Positions 36,453 through 46,457 are shown, counted from the stretch's first letter. The stretch: DNA of 64,000 nt from Lacrimispora sp. 210928-DFI.3.58 (GCF_020554865.1 NZ_JAJCIC010000024.1:1-64000); one strand, 5' to 3'. Translations and numbers: made by a program. Notes: a model not told the origin generated them from the letters alone.

Positions 36453-38012
36453 ATGAAACAAGATACTTTAGAGGGCAAAGCAAAAACAAAAAATGGGGTA
36501 AAACGGCTGTGTTTTTCCATAGTCTGCATTCTTCTAGAAGTAGTTTTTATTATTACTATTGTAACACGCTTAAATGAATATGCAGAAATCATAAATCTAT
36601 TTACAAGGATTTTAAGTGGAATTTTAGTTTTGGGATTGTATGCATCAGATAAGACATCCTCTATGAAAATGCCTTGGGTCATCTTAATTCTAATTTTCCC
36701 AATTATGGGTGTAGGCCTGTATTTGTTGATTGGTTTGAATGGCGGCACACATAAAATGCGTGAGCGATATGCAGAAATTGATAGCAAATTGTTACCAATG
36801 CTTTCCGATAATCAGGAGTGCTTAAACAGAATAAACGAAACGATTCCGAAGGCAGGAAATATTGCAAGTTATATACAAAGAAATTCGCAGTATCCAATCT
36901 ATCAGAATACGGATATTGTGTATTTTGATGAAGCAGTGAAAGGATTAGAGGCACAGCTTAAGGATTTGGAGAAAGCACAAAAGTTTATCTTTATGGAATA
37001 TCATGCGATAGAAGACGCTGAAGCATGGCATAAGATTCAAGATGTTCTGGAAGAGCGAGTAAAAGCAGGTGTGGAAGTTAGAGTATTCTACGATGATATG
37101 GGTTCTATAGGCTTTATTAACACAGATTTTGTGAAAAAAATGGAGGCAATAGGAATTCATTGCCGTGTATTCAATCCGTTTATGCCAGGTTTAAATCTGT
37201 TTTTGAACAATCGTGATCATAGAAAAATAACAGTTATTGATGGAAAAGTCGGATTTACAGGTGGATATAATCTAGCAAACGAATATTTTAATTACACACA
37301 CCCGTATGGACAGTGGAAAGATACAGGTATTCGTTTAGAAGGAGATGCTGTTCAGTCGCTTACAGTGACATTTTTAGAAATGTGGAATGCTGTTAGTGAA
37401 AAAGCTACGAATGATACTGATTTTAGTAAATACATTATTCATTACGATTATAAAGCACAGCAAACAGGTTTTGTTCAGCCTTATGCAGACAGTCCTATGG
37501 ATAATGAGCAGGTCGGAGAAGAAGTTTATATCAGTATGATAAATAAAGCTGAAAAATATTGTTGGTTTATGACTCCATATCTAATCATAACAGATGAAAT
37601 GACGCATGCGTTATGTCTGGCTGCTAAGCGAGGGGTAGACGTAAGAATTATCACACCTGGTATCCCTGATAAAAAATTCATTTATAATGTAACTCGTTCT
37701 TTTTATCATGGATTAGTTAAACATGGTGTTCGTGTTTATGAGTGGACTCCTGGTTTCTGTCATGCAAAAATGAGTGTGGCAGATGACTGTATGGCAACTT
37801 GTGGAACAATTAATTTGGATTATCGAAGTTTATATCACCATTTTGAAAACGGCTGTTTTATGGCAGATTGTCAGGCAGTTGTGGAAATAAAAAATGATCT
37901 GATAAGAACGATGGGAGAATGTCGTGATGTGACAGACCAATATCAAACCGGACGAAGTGCATATTTGCGACTGGGACAATTATTTATGAGATTATTTGCT
38001 GGATTGCTATAA
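36453..38012 (+). CDS. cls: Cardiolipin synthase
   Basis: The 519-residue phospholipase D-family enzyme has two N-terminal membrane helices (about 20-42 and 68-90). It has two HKD motifs: DHRKITVIDGKVGFTGG (His256) and CHAKMSVADDCMATCGTINLD (His437). This layout is standard for bacterial cardiolipin synthase, which joins two phosphatidylglycerol molecules at the membrane. Its DNA is very AT-rich (13 G+C in the 60 bases from 36,541). It is followed by a strong terminator. The last 60 codons resemble a broken copy at 46,544-46,735. Altered cardiolipin can affect response to cationic peptides; whether this copy does so is inference. Confidence 0.92.
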   Translation: MKQDTLEGKAKTKNGVKRLCFSIVCILLEVVFIITIVTRLNEYAEIINLFTRILSGILVLGLYASDKTSSMKMPWVILILIFPIMGVGLYLLIGLNGGTHKMRERYAEIDSKLLPMLSDNQECLNRINETIPKAGNIASYIQRNSQYPIYQNTDIVYFDEAVKGLEAQLKDLEKAQKFIFMEYHAIEDAEAWHKIQDVLEERVKAGVEVRVFYDDMGSIGFINTDFVKKMEAIGIHCRVFNPFMPGLNLFLNNRDHRKITVIDGKVGFTGGYNLANEYFNYTHPYGQWKDTGIRLEGDAVQSLTVTFLEMWNAVSEKATNDTDFSKYIIHYDYKAQQTGFVQPYADSPMDNEQVGEEVYISMINKAEKYCWFMTPYLIITDEMTHALCLAAKRGVDVRIITPGIPDKKFIYNVTRSFYHGLVKHGVRVYEWTPGFCHAKMSVADDCMATCGTINLDYRSLYHHFENGCFMADCQAVVEIKNDLIRTMGECRDVTDQYQTGRSAYLRLGQLFMRLFAGLL

Positions 38013-38028
38013 GAATCTGATGAAACGA

Positions 38029-38082
38029 CCTTTCAAAAAACAGTTGATTTAGAAGTTAACTGTTTTTGAAAGGCCGTTTTTG
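38029..38082 (+). terminator. Long-stem terminator after cls
   Basis: CCTTTCAAAAAACAGTT (38029-38045) pairs with AACTGTTTTTGAAAGG (38058-38073), and a T-rich stretch follows. It ends transcription of the alarmone synthetase-cls pair. The next 125 bases contain the leader of the following gene and no other feature I can support. Confidence 0.85.
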
Positions 38083-38208
38083 CTATATCTAACAGTCTGT
38101 TGTACAAAGAAGATTTTGCATGGATGAAAAAACAAACCTTGTTGAGGTTGAATTGAGGCTGACTTTGTATTGTATAGACATAAGATGAAAAAAGTCAGGT
38201 GATGTGCG

Positions 38209-39642
38209 ATGGGAAAACGTAAGATATTTAAAATTGTTTTTGCTATACTGTCAATTTTTTTATGTGTGGCTTTTTATGAATTGCTCGGAATCTGCGTTGC
38301 ATATAAAAAGCAGCCGGAAGTGTCCAATACAACCAAAAAAGAAACAAAAAATGGGTCATGGAACGAATGCAGTGAAAATACAGAACGGGCAGTAATCATA
38401 GAAAAGAATCCAGAAGCGCTTTTACAAAGAGTGCGTTTGATCAAGAATGCAAAAAAGGAAATTATTCTTTCTACTTTTGCATTTCAATCCGATGAAAGTG
38501 GAAAATTGATCTTAGGAGCACTGCATGATGCGGCAGACAGAGGTGTACATATTCGTCTGTTAGTAGATGGAATGGAGAGCTGGATTGATATGGAAGGAAA
38601 TCCGTATTTCTATGGATTATCTTCCCATGAGAATGTTGAAATTAAACTGTATAATAAGGCCAATCCGTTGAAACCATGGAAGATGATGGGGAGAATGCAT
38701 GATAAATATTTGATTGCAGATGGTAAGACATATATTCTTGGTGGAAGAAATACATACAATTATTTCTTGGGTGATTTTCTGGGACATAAGAACTATGACA
38801 GAGATGTGTTAGTGGTTTGCGATGAACCTGAGAAAGAAAATTCAGTTAATCAGTTGTTAGAGTATTTTGAAACGATATGGGAACAAGAAGACAGTGGTTA
38901 TTTTCATGACAATAAAAAACTGGCAAATAGAAAATCTGTAAAGAACGCAGTTTTAGAGCTGCAGAACGGCTATCAGAAATATTTTGAAGAGAATAAGGAA
39001 AGAATCTGCGATACCGATTACACGGACGAAACTTTTGAGACAGAAAAGATTGCATTAGTGTCAAATCCTATCCACACAGGTCCCAAGGAACCAGTAGTCT
39101 GGTATCAACTGGGAGAACTAATGAAAAATGCAAAAGAGCGCGTGAAAATTCATACACCATATATTATCTGCAATGATATGATGTCTAATACATGGAAAGA
39201 GATTGCGGAGAGAGTTCCGGATTTTTCTATCATGACCAATTCGGTTGCCAACAATGGAAATCCATTTGGAGCTGCCGATTATGCGAAAAACAGAAATAGA
39301 ATCTTAAGTACAGGAATTAATATCTGGGAATATGAAGGCGGTTATTCATACCACGGAAAAAGTATTCTGATTGACGATGATCTGTCTGTAATCGGTTCCT
39401 TTAATATGGACATGAGAAGTGCATATCTGGATACGGAACTGATGCTTGTAATTCGCAGTAAAGATATTAATAAACAGTTGGAAGAGGGCATGATGGAATA
39501 TGAAAGAGTGTCCCGCCAGGTATTGGAAGATGGAACCTATCGTGATCCATATCATGTAGAGCCAATCGAATTAACAAAGAAACGTCAGAGAAAAATATTT
39601 TTGGTACAGCATCTGCTTGGATGGGCAAGGTATCTGTTTTAA
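38209..39642 (+). CDS. Phospholipase D-family protein, cardiolipin synthase-like
   Basis: The 477-residue protein has one N-terminal membrane anchor (about residues 8-30, FAILSIFLCVAFYELLG). Two HKD motifs are present: MHDKYLIADGKTYILGGRN (His164) and YHGKSILIDDDLSVIGSFNMD (His382). The general form is that of a phosphatidyl transferase or phospholipase D with the active site outside the membrane. It differs from the cls at 36,453 in having a single anchor and a longer spacer. It lies directly before the response regulator gene, so it may be controlled by the same two-component system. Substrate unknown. Confidence 0.85.
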   Translation: MGKRKIFKIVFAILSIFLCVAFYELLGICVAYKKQPEVSNTTKKETKNGSWNECSENTERAVIIEKNPEALLQRVRLIKNAKKEIILSTFAFQSDESGKLILGALHDAADRGVHIRLLVDGMESWIDMEGNPYFYGLSSHENVEIKLYNKANPLKPWKMMGRMHDKYLIADGKTYILGGRNTYNYFLGDFLGHKNYDRDVLVVCDEPEKENSVNQLLEYFETIWEQEDSGYFHDNKKLANRKSVKNAVLELQNGYQKYFEENKERICDTDYTDETFETEKIALVSNPIHTGPKEPVVWYQLGELMKNAKERVKIHTPYIICNDMMSNTWKEIAERVPDFSIMTNSVANNGNPFGAADYAKNRNRILSTGINIWEYEGGYSYHGKSILIDDDLSVIGSFNMDMRSAYLDTELMLVIRSKDINKQLEEGMMEYERVSRQVLEDGTYRDPYHVEPIELTKKRQRKIFLVQHLLGWARYLF

Positions 39643-39659
39643 TAAGGAGGAAGGAAAAC

Positions 39660-40331
39660 GTGTTTCAAATATTGATTGTAGAAGATGATAAAGAATTAAG
39701 CCAGCTATTCCAAAAAGTGCTTGAGAAGAATGGATATCAAGTCAAAAGTGCATCGGATGGAGCACAGGCATTAGACGTATTGGTTAAGGAATATATTGAT
39801 CTGATCATTTCTGATATTATGATGCCGGTTATGGATGGTTATGAACTGGTGTCGGAACTCCGTTCAGCAGGATATCAGATACCTGTACTTATGATCACTG
39901 CGAAAGGTTCCTTTGATGATATGCGCCAGGGATTTCTTTCGGGAAGTGACGATTATATGGTAAAACCGGTAAATGTGAATGAAATGGTTTTAAGAGTCGG
40001 AGCACTGCTTCGCCGTGCACAGATACTGAATGAACACAAAATTGTGATCGGTTCAACAGAGTTTGATTATGATGCAATGACGGTTACAACTGATAAGGAA
40101 AGTCTTGTTTTGCCTAAAAAAGAATTCCTGCTTTTATATAAGCTTGCAGCTTCGCCAGGCAGAATATTTACAAAACAACAGTTGATGGATGAAGTATGGG
40201 GATACGAGACGGAGGCGGACCCACATACGATAGAGGTACATATAGGAAGAATCAGGGAGCGTTTGAAAGATAACCCTGATTTTGAAATCGTAACAATGCG
40301 TGGAATTGGATACAAGGTGGTGAAAAAATAA
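39660..40331 (+). CDS. OmpR-family response regulator
   Basis: The start is a GTG at 39660, placed after AAGGAGG. The protein has 223 residues. The receiver domain starts MFQILIVEDDKELS, with the phosphorylated Asp in LIISDIMMPVMDG and the conserved Lys in MVKPVN. The winged-helix DNA-binding domain ends RIRERLKDNPDFEIVTMRGIGYKVVK. It overlaps the histidine kinase start by one base, so the two form a standard pair. It probably controls the lipid and membrane genes around it. Confidence 0.93.
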   Translation: MFQILIVEDDKELSQLFQKVLEKNGYQVKSASDGAQALDVLVKEYIDLIISDIMMPVMDGYELVSELRSAGYQIPVLMITAKGSFDDMRQGFLSGSDDYMVKPVNVNEMVLRVGALLRRAQILNEHKIVIGSTEFDYDAMTVTTDKESLVLPKKEFLLLYKLAASPGRIFTKQQLMDEVWGYETEADPHTIEVHIGRIRERLKDNPDFEIVTMRGIGYKVVKK

Positions 40332-41374
40332 TGGAACAAAAGAAAGAAAAAGGATTGCGGATCCGATCCTGTCTGACTGGTGCAATCTGGCTGGCACTTG
40401 TATTTTCAACAGTCATATCTGCTTTATTATTTGCTTTTTTGAATCATTTTTTTAATCTGCCGGGCAGCATACCTGTGCTTGGCTGGCTTTTGATTTTCAA
40501 TACATTGATTGCAGGGCTGATCACTTCCTTTATTAATGCAAAGTTACTGGAACCAATTACAAGACTTAGTAAAGCAATGAAGGAAGTTTCTCGGGGAGAT
40601 TTTGAACAGCATTTGGAAACGAATAGCCGTATAGCAGAAGTTGGAGAATCTTATCAAAGTTTTAACGTTATGACAAAAGAACTTCGTGCAACAGAGGTGC
40701 TGCAGATGGATTTTGTATCTGATGTTTCTCATGAGTTTAAGACCCCGATTAATGCCATTGAAGGATATACAATGCTGCTTCAGGGAGAAGAACTGTCTCC
40801 GGATCAAGAGGAATATGTAGAAAAAATCTTATTTAACACCCAAAGACTTTCCGGATTGGTTGGTAATATTTTGCTGTTATCCAAGTTAGAGAATCAGAAC
40901 ATACCAATGAAAAAAACAGAATATCGTCTGGATGAACAGATCCGCCAGGCAGTTCTTTCATTGGAAACAAAATGGACAGAAAAAGAAATTGGTTTTCAGG
41001 TAGAATTGGAGGAAGTTAAATATACTGCGAATGAAGGACTTTTTATGCATATCTGGATAAATCTTTTAGATAATGCGATTAAGTTCAGCCCTTCAAAGGG
41101 GACAATTACGATGTTTCTGAAACAAGAACAGGATTCTGTTAAGTTCATTCTGGAAGATGAAGGACCAGGAATAGAGGATGATGTAAAATCCAGAATATTT
41201 GACAAGTTCTATCAGGTAGATGGATCTCATAAAGCAGAAGGAAATGGCCTAGGTCTTGCACTTGTAAAACGGATTGTAGATAGTGCCGGAGGAACAATCA
41301 AAGCAGAAAACCGTGAATATGGTGGATGCAGATTTGTTATAGAGCTGCCAAAGCAGAAAGATGAGATTATCTAG
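40331..41374 (+). CDS. Sensor histidine kinase
   Basis: The 347-residue kinase has two membrane helices (about 16-38 and 48-72) with almost no external loop, a HAMP-like region (LLEPITRLSKAMKEVSRGDF), and the H-box DVSHEFKTPINAIEGY. Its ATP-binding boxes are LLDNAIKFSPSKG, EDEGPGIEDD and GNGLGLALVKRIV. Intramembrane-sensing kinases with very short external loops are common in Firmicutes and often sense cell-envelope stress such as antimicrobial peptides. That link is inferred from topology and from the lipid genes nearby. Confidence 0.92.
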   Translation: MEQKKEKGLRIRSCLTGAIWLALVFSTVISALLFAFLNHFFNLPGSIPVLGWLLIFNTLIAGLITSFINAKLLEPITRLSKAMKEVSRGDFEQHLETNSRIAEVGESYQSFNVMTKELRATEVLQMDFVSDVSHEFKTPINAIEGYTMLLQGEELSPDQEEYVEKILFNTQRLSGLVGNILLLSKLENQNIPMKKTEYRLDEQIRQAVLSLETKWTEKEIGFQVELEEVKYTANEGLFMHIWINLLDNAIKFSPSKGTITMFLKQEQDSVKFILEDEGPGIEDDVKSRIFDKFYQVDGSHKAEGNGLGLALVKRIVDSAGGTIKAENREYGGCRFVIELPKQKDEII

Positions 41375-41407
41375 TTTTAAGATAAATTAGAAGATGAGAG
41401 GATTTAT

Positions 41408-42472
41408 ATGACATTTTATCAGGAGTTGCAGTTAAATCAGGCAGGTTCTAAAAACCTGTTGAAAAAGAGTGAAACACTAAAAGAAAAACTATATCATATG
41501 TGGGTATATCTGGTGAAGATAGCTGCTACAATGGCATTTTGTTTTTTCTTTGTTAGTATTTTCAGCATCCTATTTGGAAATGAGAACAGCATTGTAGGTG
41601 TAGTAGTCTTATTATGTCTCATGGTGTTTAGGAATGCGGATCTGGGGATCCACACCGGACAATCTACGATGCTTTTGGCTTTGTTCTTTGTAATTATGAC
41701 TGTATGTCCGCATTTAGCAAATCAGTTTTCACCGGTATTGGGAATGCTGTTAAATATTGCGGCACTGGCTGTGTTGATTCTGTTCGGATGCCATAATCCA
41801 TCCATGTTTAATCAATCTACATTGGTTCTTGGGTATCTGCTGCTATATGGTTATGATGTTACGGGAAAAAGCTATCAGATGCGATTAGTCGGAATGGCTT
41901 TAGGTGCAGCACTTACCTGCTTCGTATTTTATCGAAATCATAAAAACAGAACTTATAAAAGAAATCTGAAAGATCTGATACAAGAATTTGATATCACTTC
42001 TTCCAGAACAAAATGGCAGATATGTCAGATTTTATGCGTACCGATTGTCCTTTGCATTGCAGAACTTTGTAATATGCCACGTGCAATGTGGGCTGGTATT
42101 GCGGCCATGTCCGTGATTTTGCCGTCTATGGAAGATATGCACTACAGAGTCCGTAAAAGGATTGTCGGAAATATTGCAGGTGTTATATGTTTTACAGTAT
42201 TATATTTTCTGCTTCCTTCGTCAATCTATGCATATATAGGAATTCTTGGTGGAATCGGTGTAGGATTTTCAGCACAATATGGCTGGCAGGCAGTATTTAA
42301 CACATTTGGTGCTTTAGCCATTGCTGCAGAGACATATGGACTACAAGGAGCGGTTAGTCTTAGAGTGAGTCAAAATGTTTTTGGTGTTGTGTTTGCTTTA
42401 GCATTTTGTGTTATATTTTATTGGTTTATGCCTAAAAAAAAGGAAAGTGAGGTGACCGTACATGCAGAGTGA
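41408..42472 (+). CDS. FUSC-like multi-pass membrane protein
   Basis: The 354-residue protein has a cytoplasmic N-terminus and about ten hydrophobic segments in two groups. The groups are separated by a charged loop near residues 170-205 (YRNHKNRTYKRNLKDLIQEF), as in FUSC/aromatic-acid-exporter-like proteins. RAMWAGIAAMSVILPSMED in the second half matches the FUSC-type repeat. It overlaps the following phosphatidyltransferase gene by 11 bases. The transported substrate is unknown; an envelope or export role beside the two-component system is inferred. Confidence 0.7.
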   Translation: MTFYQELQLNQAGSKNLLKKSETLKEKLYHMWVYLVKIAATMAFCFFFVSIFSILFGNENSIVGVVVLLCLMVFRNADLGIHTGQSTMLLALFFVIMTVCPHLANQFSPVLGMLLNIAALAVLILFGCHNPSMFNQSTLVLGYLLLYGYDVTGKSYQMRLVGMALGAALTCFVFYRNHKNRTYKRNLKDLIQEFDITSSRTKWQICQILCVPIVLCIAELCNMPRAMWAGIAAMSVILPSMEDMHYRVRKRIVGNIAGVICFTVLYFLLPSSIYAYIGILGGIGVGFSAQYGWQAVFNTFGALAIAAETYGLQGAVSLRVSQNVFGVVFALAFCVIFYWFMPKKKESEVTVHAE

Positions 42473-43033
42473 AGTGAATAAGGAAGAAAATTTGAATAGA
42501 ATTATTACGGTTCCTAATCTTCTTTCTTTTTTCGGCTTTGTCTGATTCCGGTAATTATATGGAGTTATTGTGTAAAGAAAAATCCTCTGTTAGCTGGTGA
42601 AATCTTATTGCTGTCTGGTCTTACGGATCTTGCTGATGGATATATCGCAAGAAGATTCCATAGGATTAGTAATTTAGGAAAAATACTTGATCCGGTGGCT
42701 GATAAGCTGACACAGGCAGCGATGTTAATCTGTCTGTTTACTCGTTTTCCGCATGTGCTTCTTTTAATCGTAATAATGGCAGGTAAGGAGCTGTATATGG
42801 TAGTCAGTGGATGTCTTGTGATACAAAAGACAGGAAAAGTACATGGTGCAGACTGGCATGGAAAGATAGTAACCTTTTTATTATATGGAACTGCAGCGGT
42901 GCATATTATATGGTTCCACATTACACCGATGGTATCAGATCTGTTGATTGGTTTGTGCGCTATAATGATGGTCATATCGGTCGCTCTGTATATTATCCAG
43001 AATACCAGGACTCTTAAGGAAGAGACTGTATAA
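42462..43033 (+). pseudogene. CDP-alcohol phosphatidyltransferase, frameshifted
   Basis: An ATG at 42462 opens MQSEVNKEENLNRIITVPNLLSFFGFV and then stops. One missing T in the run of six T at 42527-42532 would restore the frame: LLSFFRLCLIP followed by the rest to 43033. The restored protein has the family signature DGYIARRFHRISNLGKILD followed by PVAD, which contains DG(x)2AR(x)8G(x)3D(x)3D. This family includes phosphatidylglycerophosphate synthase (pgsA), which makes the substrate of cardiolipin synthase. A sequencing error in the T run cannot be excluded. If real, the gene is inactive or phase-variable. The short downstream frame alone would lack the first membrane helix. Confidence 0.8.
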
Positions 43034-43666
43034 GCAATTTTATATGCGATACAGTTTCTTTTGTCAGGAAATTTCGGAGCAATTTTAACCGTTCTTTGTT
43101 CATCGGTTGCAGGACTTCCGGTGCCATTTGCACCAGTACATTTACTCTTCATTAATCTTTTGACGGATAGTCTTCCGGCAATTGCGTTAGGCTTAGAGCC
43201 GGATAGAAGTGAAGTGATGAGTGAAAAACCGAGATTGGCAGATGAGTCGATATTGACAAAAGATTTTCTTAGCAAAATCGGTCTGGAAGGTTTGGTAATT
43301 GGAGCAATGACAATGATCAGTTTTTTGACAGGATACAACCAGAATGGTACATTGCTTGGAAGCACGTATGCTTTTGGAACTCTTTGTCTGGCACGTTTGT
43401 TTCATGGATATAATTGCAAATCAGATCATCCGGTCATTTTTACAAAAGGTCTCTTTCATAACAAGTGGCTTCAGGGAGCATTTGTGTTAGGTGCAGTACT
43501 CATTACAACAGTACTGACGGTTCCTGGTTTCCATAACTTATTCAAAGTGGAAACGTTGAATCTGATGCAGCTTGGATGTGTATATTTATATGCTTTTGCA
43601 AGCCTTCTGATTATTCAATTACTTAAGTGTATACGTATGAAACTAAGAAAAAGAGGGGAAAGATAG
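43034..43666 (+). pseudogene. C-terminal remnant of a calcium-type P-type ATPase
   Basis: The frame contains AILYAIQFLLSGNFGAILTV, then PFAPVHLLFINLLTDSLPAIALGLEP, and several membrane helices to residue 201. This is the C-terminal membrane domain (from about TM5 onwards) of P2-type cation ATPases. The phosphorylation (DKTGT) and nucleotide-binding domains, about 600-700 residues, are absent. Homology begins immediately after the stop of the phosphatidyltransferase gene, so a deletion or recombination joined the two. A protein could still be made from an internal start, but it would lack catalysis. Confidence 0.82.
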
Positions 43667-44883
43667 TGGATTTAAGTAGATGTTCTATGAAAAAAATTCG
43701 AGAACTGATTGTGTTTACGGCATTTCTTGTAGTTGCTTTGTGGAAATTCGATGTGGTGATTGAAGTGCTGAAGTCAATATGGAAAATTGTGTTTCCTTTT
43801 GCGCTTGGTGGTGCAATTGCCTTTGTGATTAATGTACCAATGAGTTTCCTAGAAAAGAAAATGCTCGGAAAGATAAAAGAAAATAATAAAATAGGAAAAA
43901 AAGCTGCGAGACCGATAAGCCTGCTTCTTACAATTATATTGGTAGCAGGTGTCATTATATTGGTAATGTTTGGTGTGATTCCACAGCTTACACAGACCAT
44001 GGGAAATCTGATGACGAGTATTTCAGATTTTATTCCACAGATGCAAAACTGGATTCGAGAATTTTCACATGATAATCAGGATATTATGAAATTGGTAGAT
44101 CAGCTGCAGTTTCAGCCTGATCAGGCAATTAAATGGGGAATAAGTCTTCTTGGAAACGGAGTCGGAAATATGATGAATACGACGATGTCAGCAGTAGGTT
44201 CCATTGCCAGTGGATTAGCGACCTTTTTTATTTCGTTTTCCTTTGCATGCTATATTCTTTTTCAGAAGGAAAAATTACATTTACAGGTAAGAAAAGTGAT
44301 TTTCGCTTTTATTCCAAAACAAAAAGCAGATGCAATTCTTAACATATGTTCGCTGACATATCGGACATTTGCAAATTTTCTTGCAGGGCAGTGTCTGGAA
44401 GCAGTAATTCTCGGAATGATGTTTGTTATCACGCTAAGTATTTTAAAAATGCCATATGCACTTTTAATTGGAATTTTGATCGCGTTTACCGCATTGGTTC
44501 CTATCTTTGGAGCCTTTATTGGCTGTGCCGTGGGAAGTTTTCTGATCTTTATGGTAAATCCAAAACAGGCAGTTTTATTTATTATAGTTTTTCTGCTTTT
44601 GCAGCAGATAGAAGGTAATCTGATCTATCCTCATGTGGTTGGCGGATCAGTAGGACTTCCATCAATTTGGGTACTGGCGGCAGTTACAATCGGCGGAAAT
44701 CTTATGGGAATTATAGGTATGCTGATTTTCATTCCACTTGTATCGGTATTTTATACTATATTCCGGGAGTTCGTATATCTGCGCCTAAAAAAACAACATA
44801 TAAAACGAGTAACGAGAACGGATGTGGAAGAGTATGCGGAGGAGGAAATTGCGTCATCCTTTATTGTGCCGAATGAAAAATAA
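43666..44883 (+). CDS. AI-2E family transporter (TqsA/PerM-like)
   Basis: From a GTG at 43666 (after AGGGGAAAG) the protein has 405 residues. It has about eight membrane helices: two near the start (residues 15-65), one near 80-100, and five from about 190 onward. A charged amphipathic region between them includes MGNLMTSISDFIPQMQNW. The segment PYALLIGILIAFTALVPIFGAFIG is typical of the family. Members export autoinducer-2 or act as other exchangers; the substrate here cannot be predicted. The GTG overlaps the last base of the ATPase remnant's stop codon. Confidence 0.85.
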   Translation: MDLSRCSMKKIRELIVFTAFLVVALWKFDVVIEVLKSIWKIVFPFALGGAIAFVINVPMSFLEKKMLGKIKENNKIGKKAARPISLLLTIILVAGVIILVMFGVIPQLTQTMGNLMTSISDFIPQMQNWIREFSHDNQDIMKLVDQLQFQPDQAIKWGISLLGNGVGNMMNTTMSAVGSIASGLATFFISFSFACYILFQKEKLHLQVRKVIFAFIPKQKADAILNICSLTYRTFANFLAGQCLEAVILGMMFVITLSILKMPYALLIGILIAFTALVPIFGAFIGCAVGSFLIFMVNPKQAVLFIIVFLLLQQIEGNLIYPHVVGGSVGLPSIWVLAAVTIGGNLMGIIGMLIFIPLVSVFYTIFREFVYLRLKKQHIKRVTRTDVEEYAEEEIASSFIVPNEK

Positions 44884-44963
44884 TGATTTGATACAAATAT
44901 AAATGAAGTGTAATGCCGATTATTAAGACGTTATAAAAATAGATTACGAAGGAAGAAGATATT

Positions 44964-45836
44964 ATGAAGAAAATAGGAATCATGACAGACAGCCACAGTG
45001 GAATTTTGAGTGAAGAAGCGCAGAGACTCGGAATTAAGGTACTACCGATGCCTTTTTATATCGGAGAGAAAGTGTATCGTGAAGGAGTAGATCTTTCCAG
45101 AGATGAATTTTATGATATGCTTCGAAAGGGCGTAGATGTATCTACATCTCAGCCGTCACCAACAGAAGTTATGGATATGTGGAAAGAGATGCTGAAAGAA
45201 TATGAGGAGATTGTTTATATTCCTCTTAGCAGTGCTTTAAGCGGGTCCTGTATGACAGCAGAAGCCATGGCAAATGAAGATGAATTTGCCGGTAAGGTGT
45301 TTGTCGTAGATAACGGTCGTGTGGCAACCCCGATGCATCGTTCTGTTCTTGATGCAGTAGAAATGGCAAAAGAAGGATACAGTGTAGTCGAAATCAAGAA
45401 AATTCTTGAAGAAACCAGAGAAAAAATGACAATTTATATCGGGCTCAGCACACTGAAATATCTCAAAAAAGGAGGAAGAGTCAGCTCTGTGACAGCTTTG
45501 GCAGCAGATGTCCTGAATATCAAACCTGTTATGCATTTCAGCACAGGAAAGCTTGATATCTACCAGAAATGCCGTGGTATGAAGAAATCACGTAAAGTTA
45601 TGATCGATGCAATGAAGCATGAGCTGGAAACGAATTTCCGAGAAGAATATGCTGCTGGTAAAGTGTACCTGATGGCGGCGTCCAGCAGTACCGATGAAGT
45701 GACAGAAGAATGGGTAAACCAGATTAAAGAAAGTTTCCCGGGAATGGAAGTCATGTGTGATAAACTTTCCTTCGGTTTGTCCTGTCATATCGGTCCGGAT
45801 GGACTGGGAATCGGATGCACCTGTAAGCCAGTGTAA
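44964..45836 (+). CDS. DegV-family fatty-acid-binding protein
   Basis: The 290-residue protein starts MKKIGIMTDSHSGI and contains DMLRKGVDVSTSQPSP and YIPLSSALSGSCMTAEA. It ends in the ILNIKPVM-like region and a C-terminal SCHIGPDGLGIGC. These are the DegV family marks. DegV/FakB proteins bind one fatty acid and can present it to a fatty-acid kinase for phospholipid synthesis. That fits the lipid genes around it, although such genes are also common alone in Firmicutes. A ribosome site GGAAGAAG precedes the ATG. Confidence 0.88.
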   Translation: MKKIGIMTDSHSGILSEEAQRLGIKVLPMPFYIGEKVYREGVDLSRDEFYDMLRKGVDVSTSQPSPTEVMDMWKEMLKEYEEIVYIPLSSALSGSCMTAEAMANEDEFAGKVFVVDNGRVATPMHRSVLDAVEMAKEGYSVVEIKKILEETREKMTIYIGLSTLKYLKKGGRVSSVTALAADVLNIKPVMHFSTGKLDIYQKCRGMKKSRKVMIDAMKHELETNFREEYAAGKVYLMAASSSTDEVTEEWVNQIKESFPGMEVMCDKLSFGLSCHIGPDGLGIGCTCKPV

Positions 45837-45987
45837 AAAACTGCTCCGGAGAAGATAAAATAAAAGATTAGGGTGTCAAAAGGTTTATAGCCTTTGATAT
45901 AAATTTGTACCTTGAAAACTTAACACGATATGTAAAAACATTGGATTCTTTGGTAAAATGTAGGTAGCATTTTATGAGGTGATCTAT

Positions 45988-46457
45988 ATGTCTTTTGTTA
46001 AAAATGATAATCAACAGCTTACTGTTTTAGACAGTACTTTTAATCTTACAGAACGCGAAAAACGAATGTTAGAAAAATCATGGGCAAAAATTTTTGCAGA
46101 CAAAGTTTTTCCTGCTATTGATGAAAATATTTTTTCTGTTCTTTACAGTAAAAAAGCATCCAGACCTAATACTCCGGTCAATGTGATTGTTGGGGCACTG
46201 ATTCTTAAAGAAGCTCTTAATGTTACTGACGATGAGATCGTTGAAGCTATGGCATTTGATATCCGCTATCAGTATGCACTGCACACAACCAGTTTTGAAG
46301 AGCAGCCAATTAGTGACAGAACCCTCAGCAGGTTTAGAGCAAGAGTTCTTTCTTACGAAACAGAGCATGATGTTGATCTTTTCATGAATGTGTTGTAAAA
46401 ATGGCAAAAGAAATATCTGATTTTATGGATATCACTCCGGATTGGCTTACTTGTTAA
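45988..46457 (+). pseudogene. IS1182-type transposase, frameshifted and truncated
   Basis: The frame from 45988 encodes the N-terminus of an IS1182-family transposase: KASRPNTPVNVIVGALILKEALN, then MAFDIRYQYALHTTSFEEQPISDRTLSRFRAR in pieces. It stops at 46398. A shift near 46,380 continues it as HECVVKMAKEISDFMDITPDW, to a stop at 46,457. Full-length proteins of this family are around 500 residues, so about three quarters is missing. The next 80 bases include an inverted pair GTGGCTTTCT / AGAAAACCAC (46,500-46,525), possibly the far end of the element. It is a dead insertion sequence. Confidence 0.85.
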
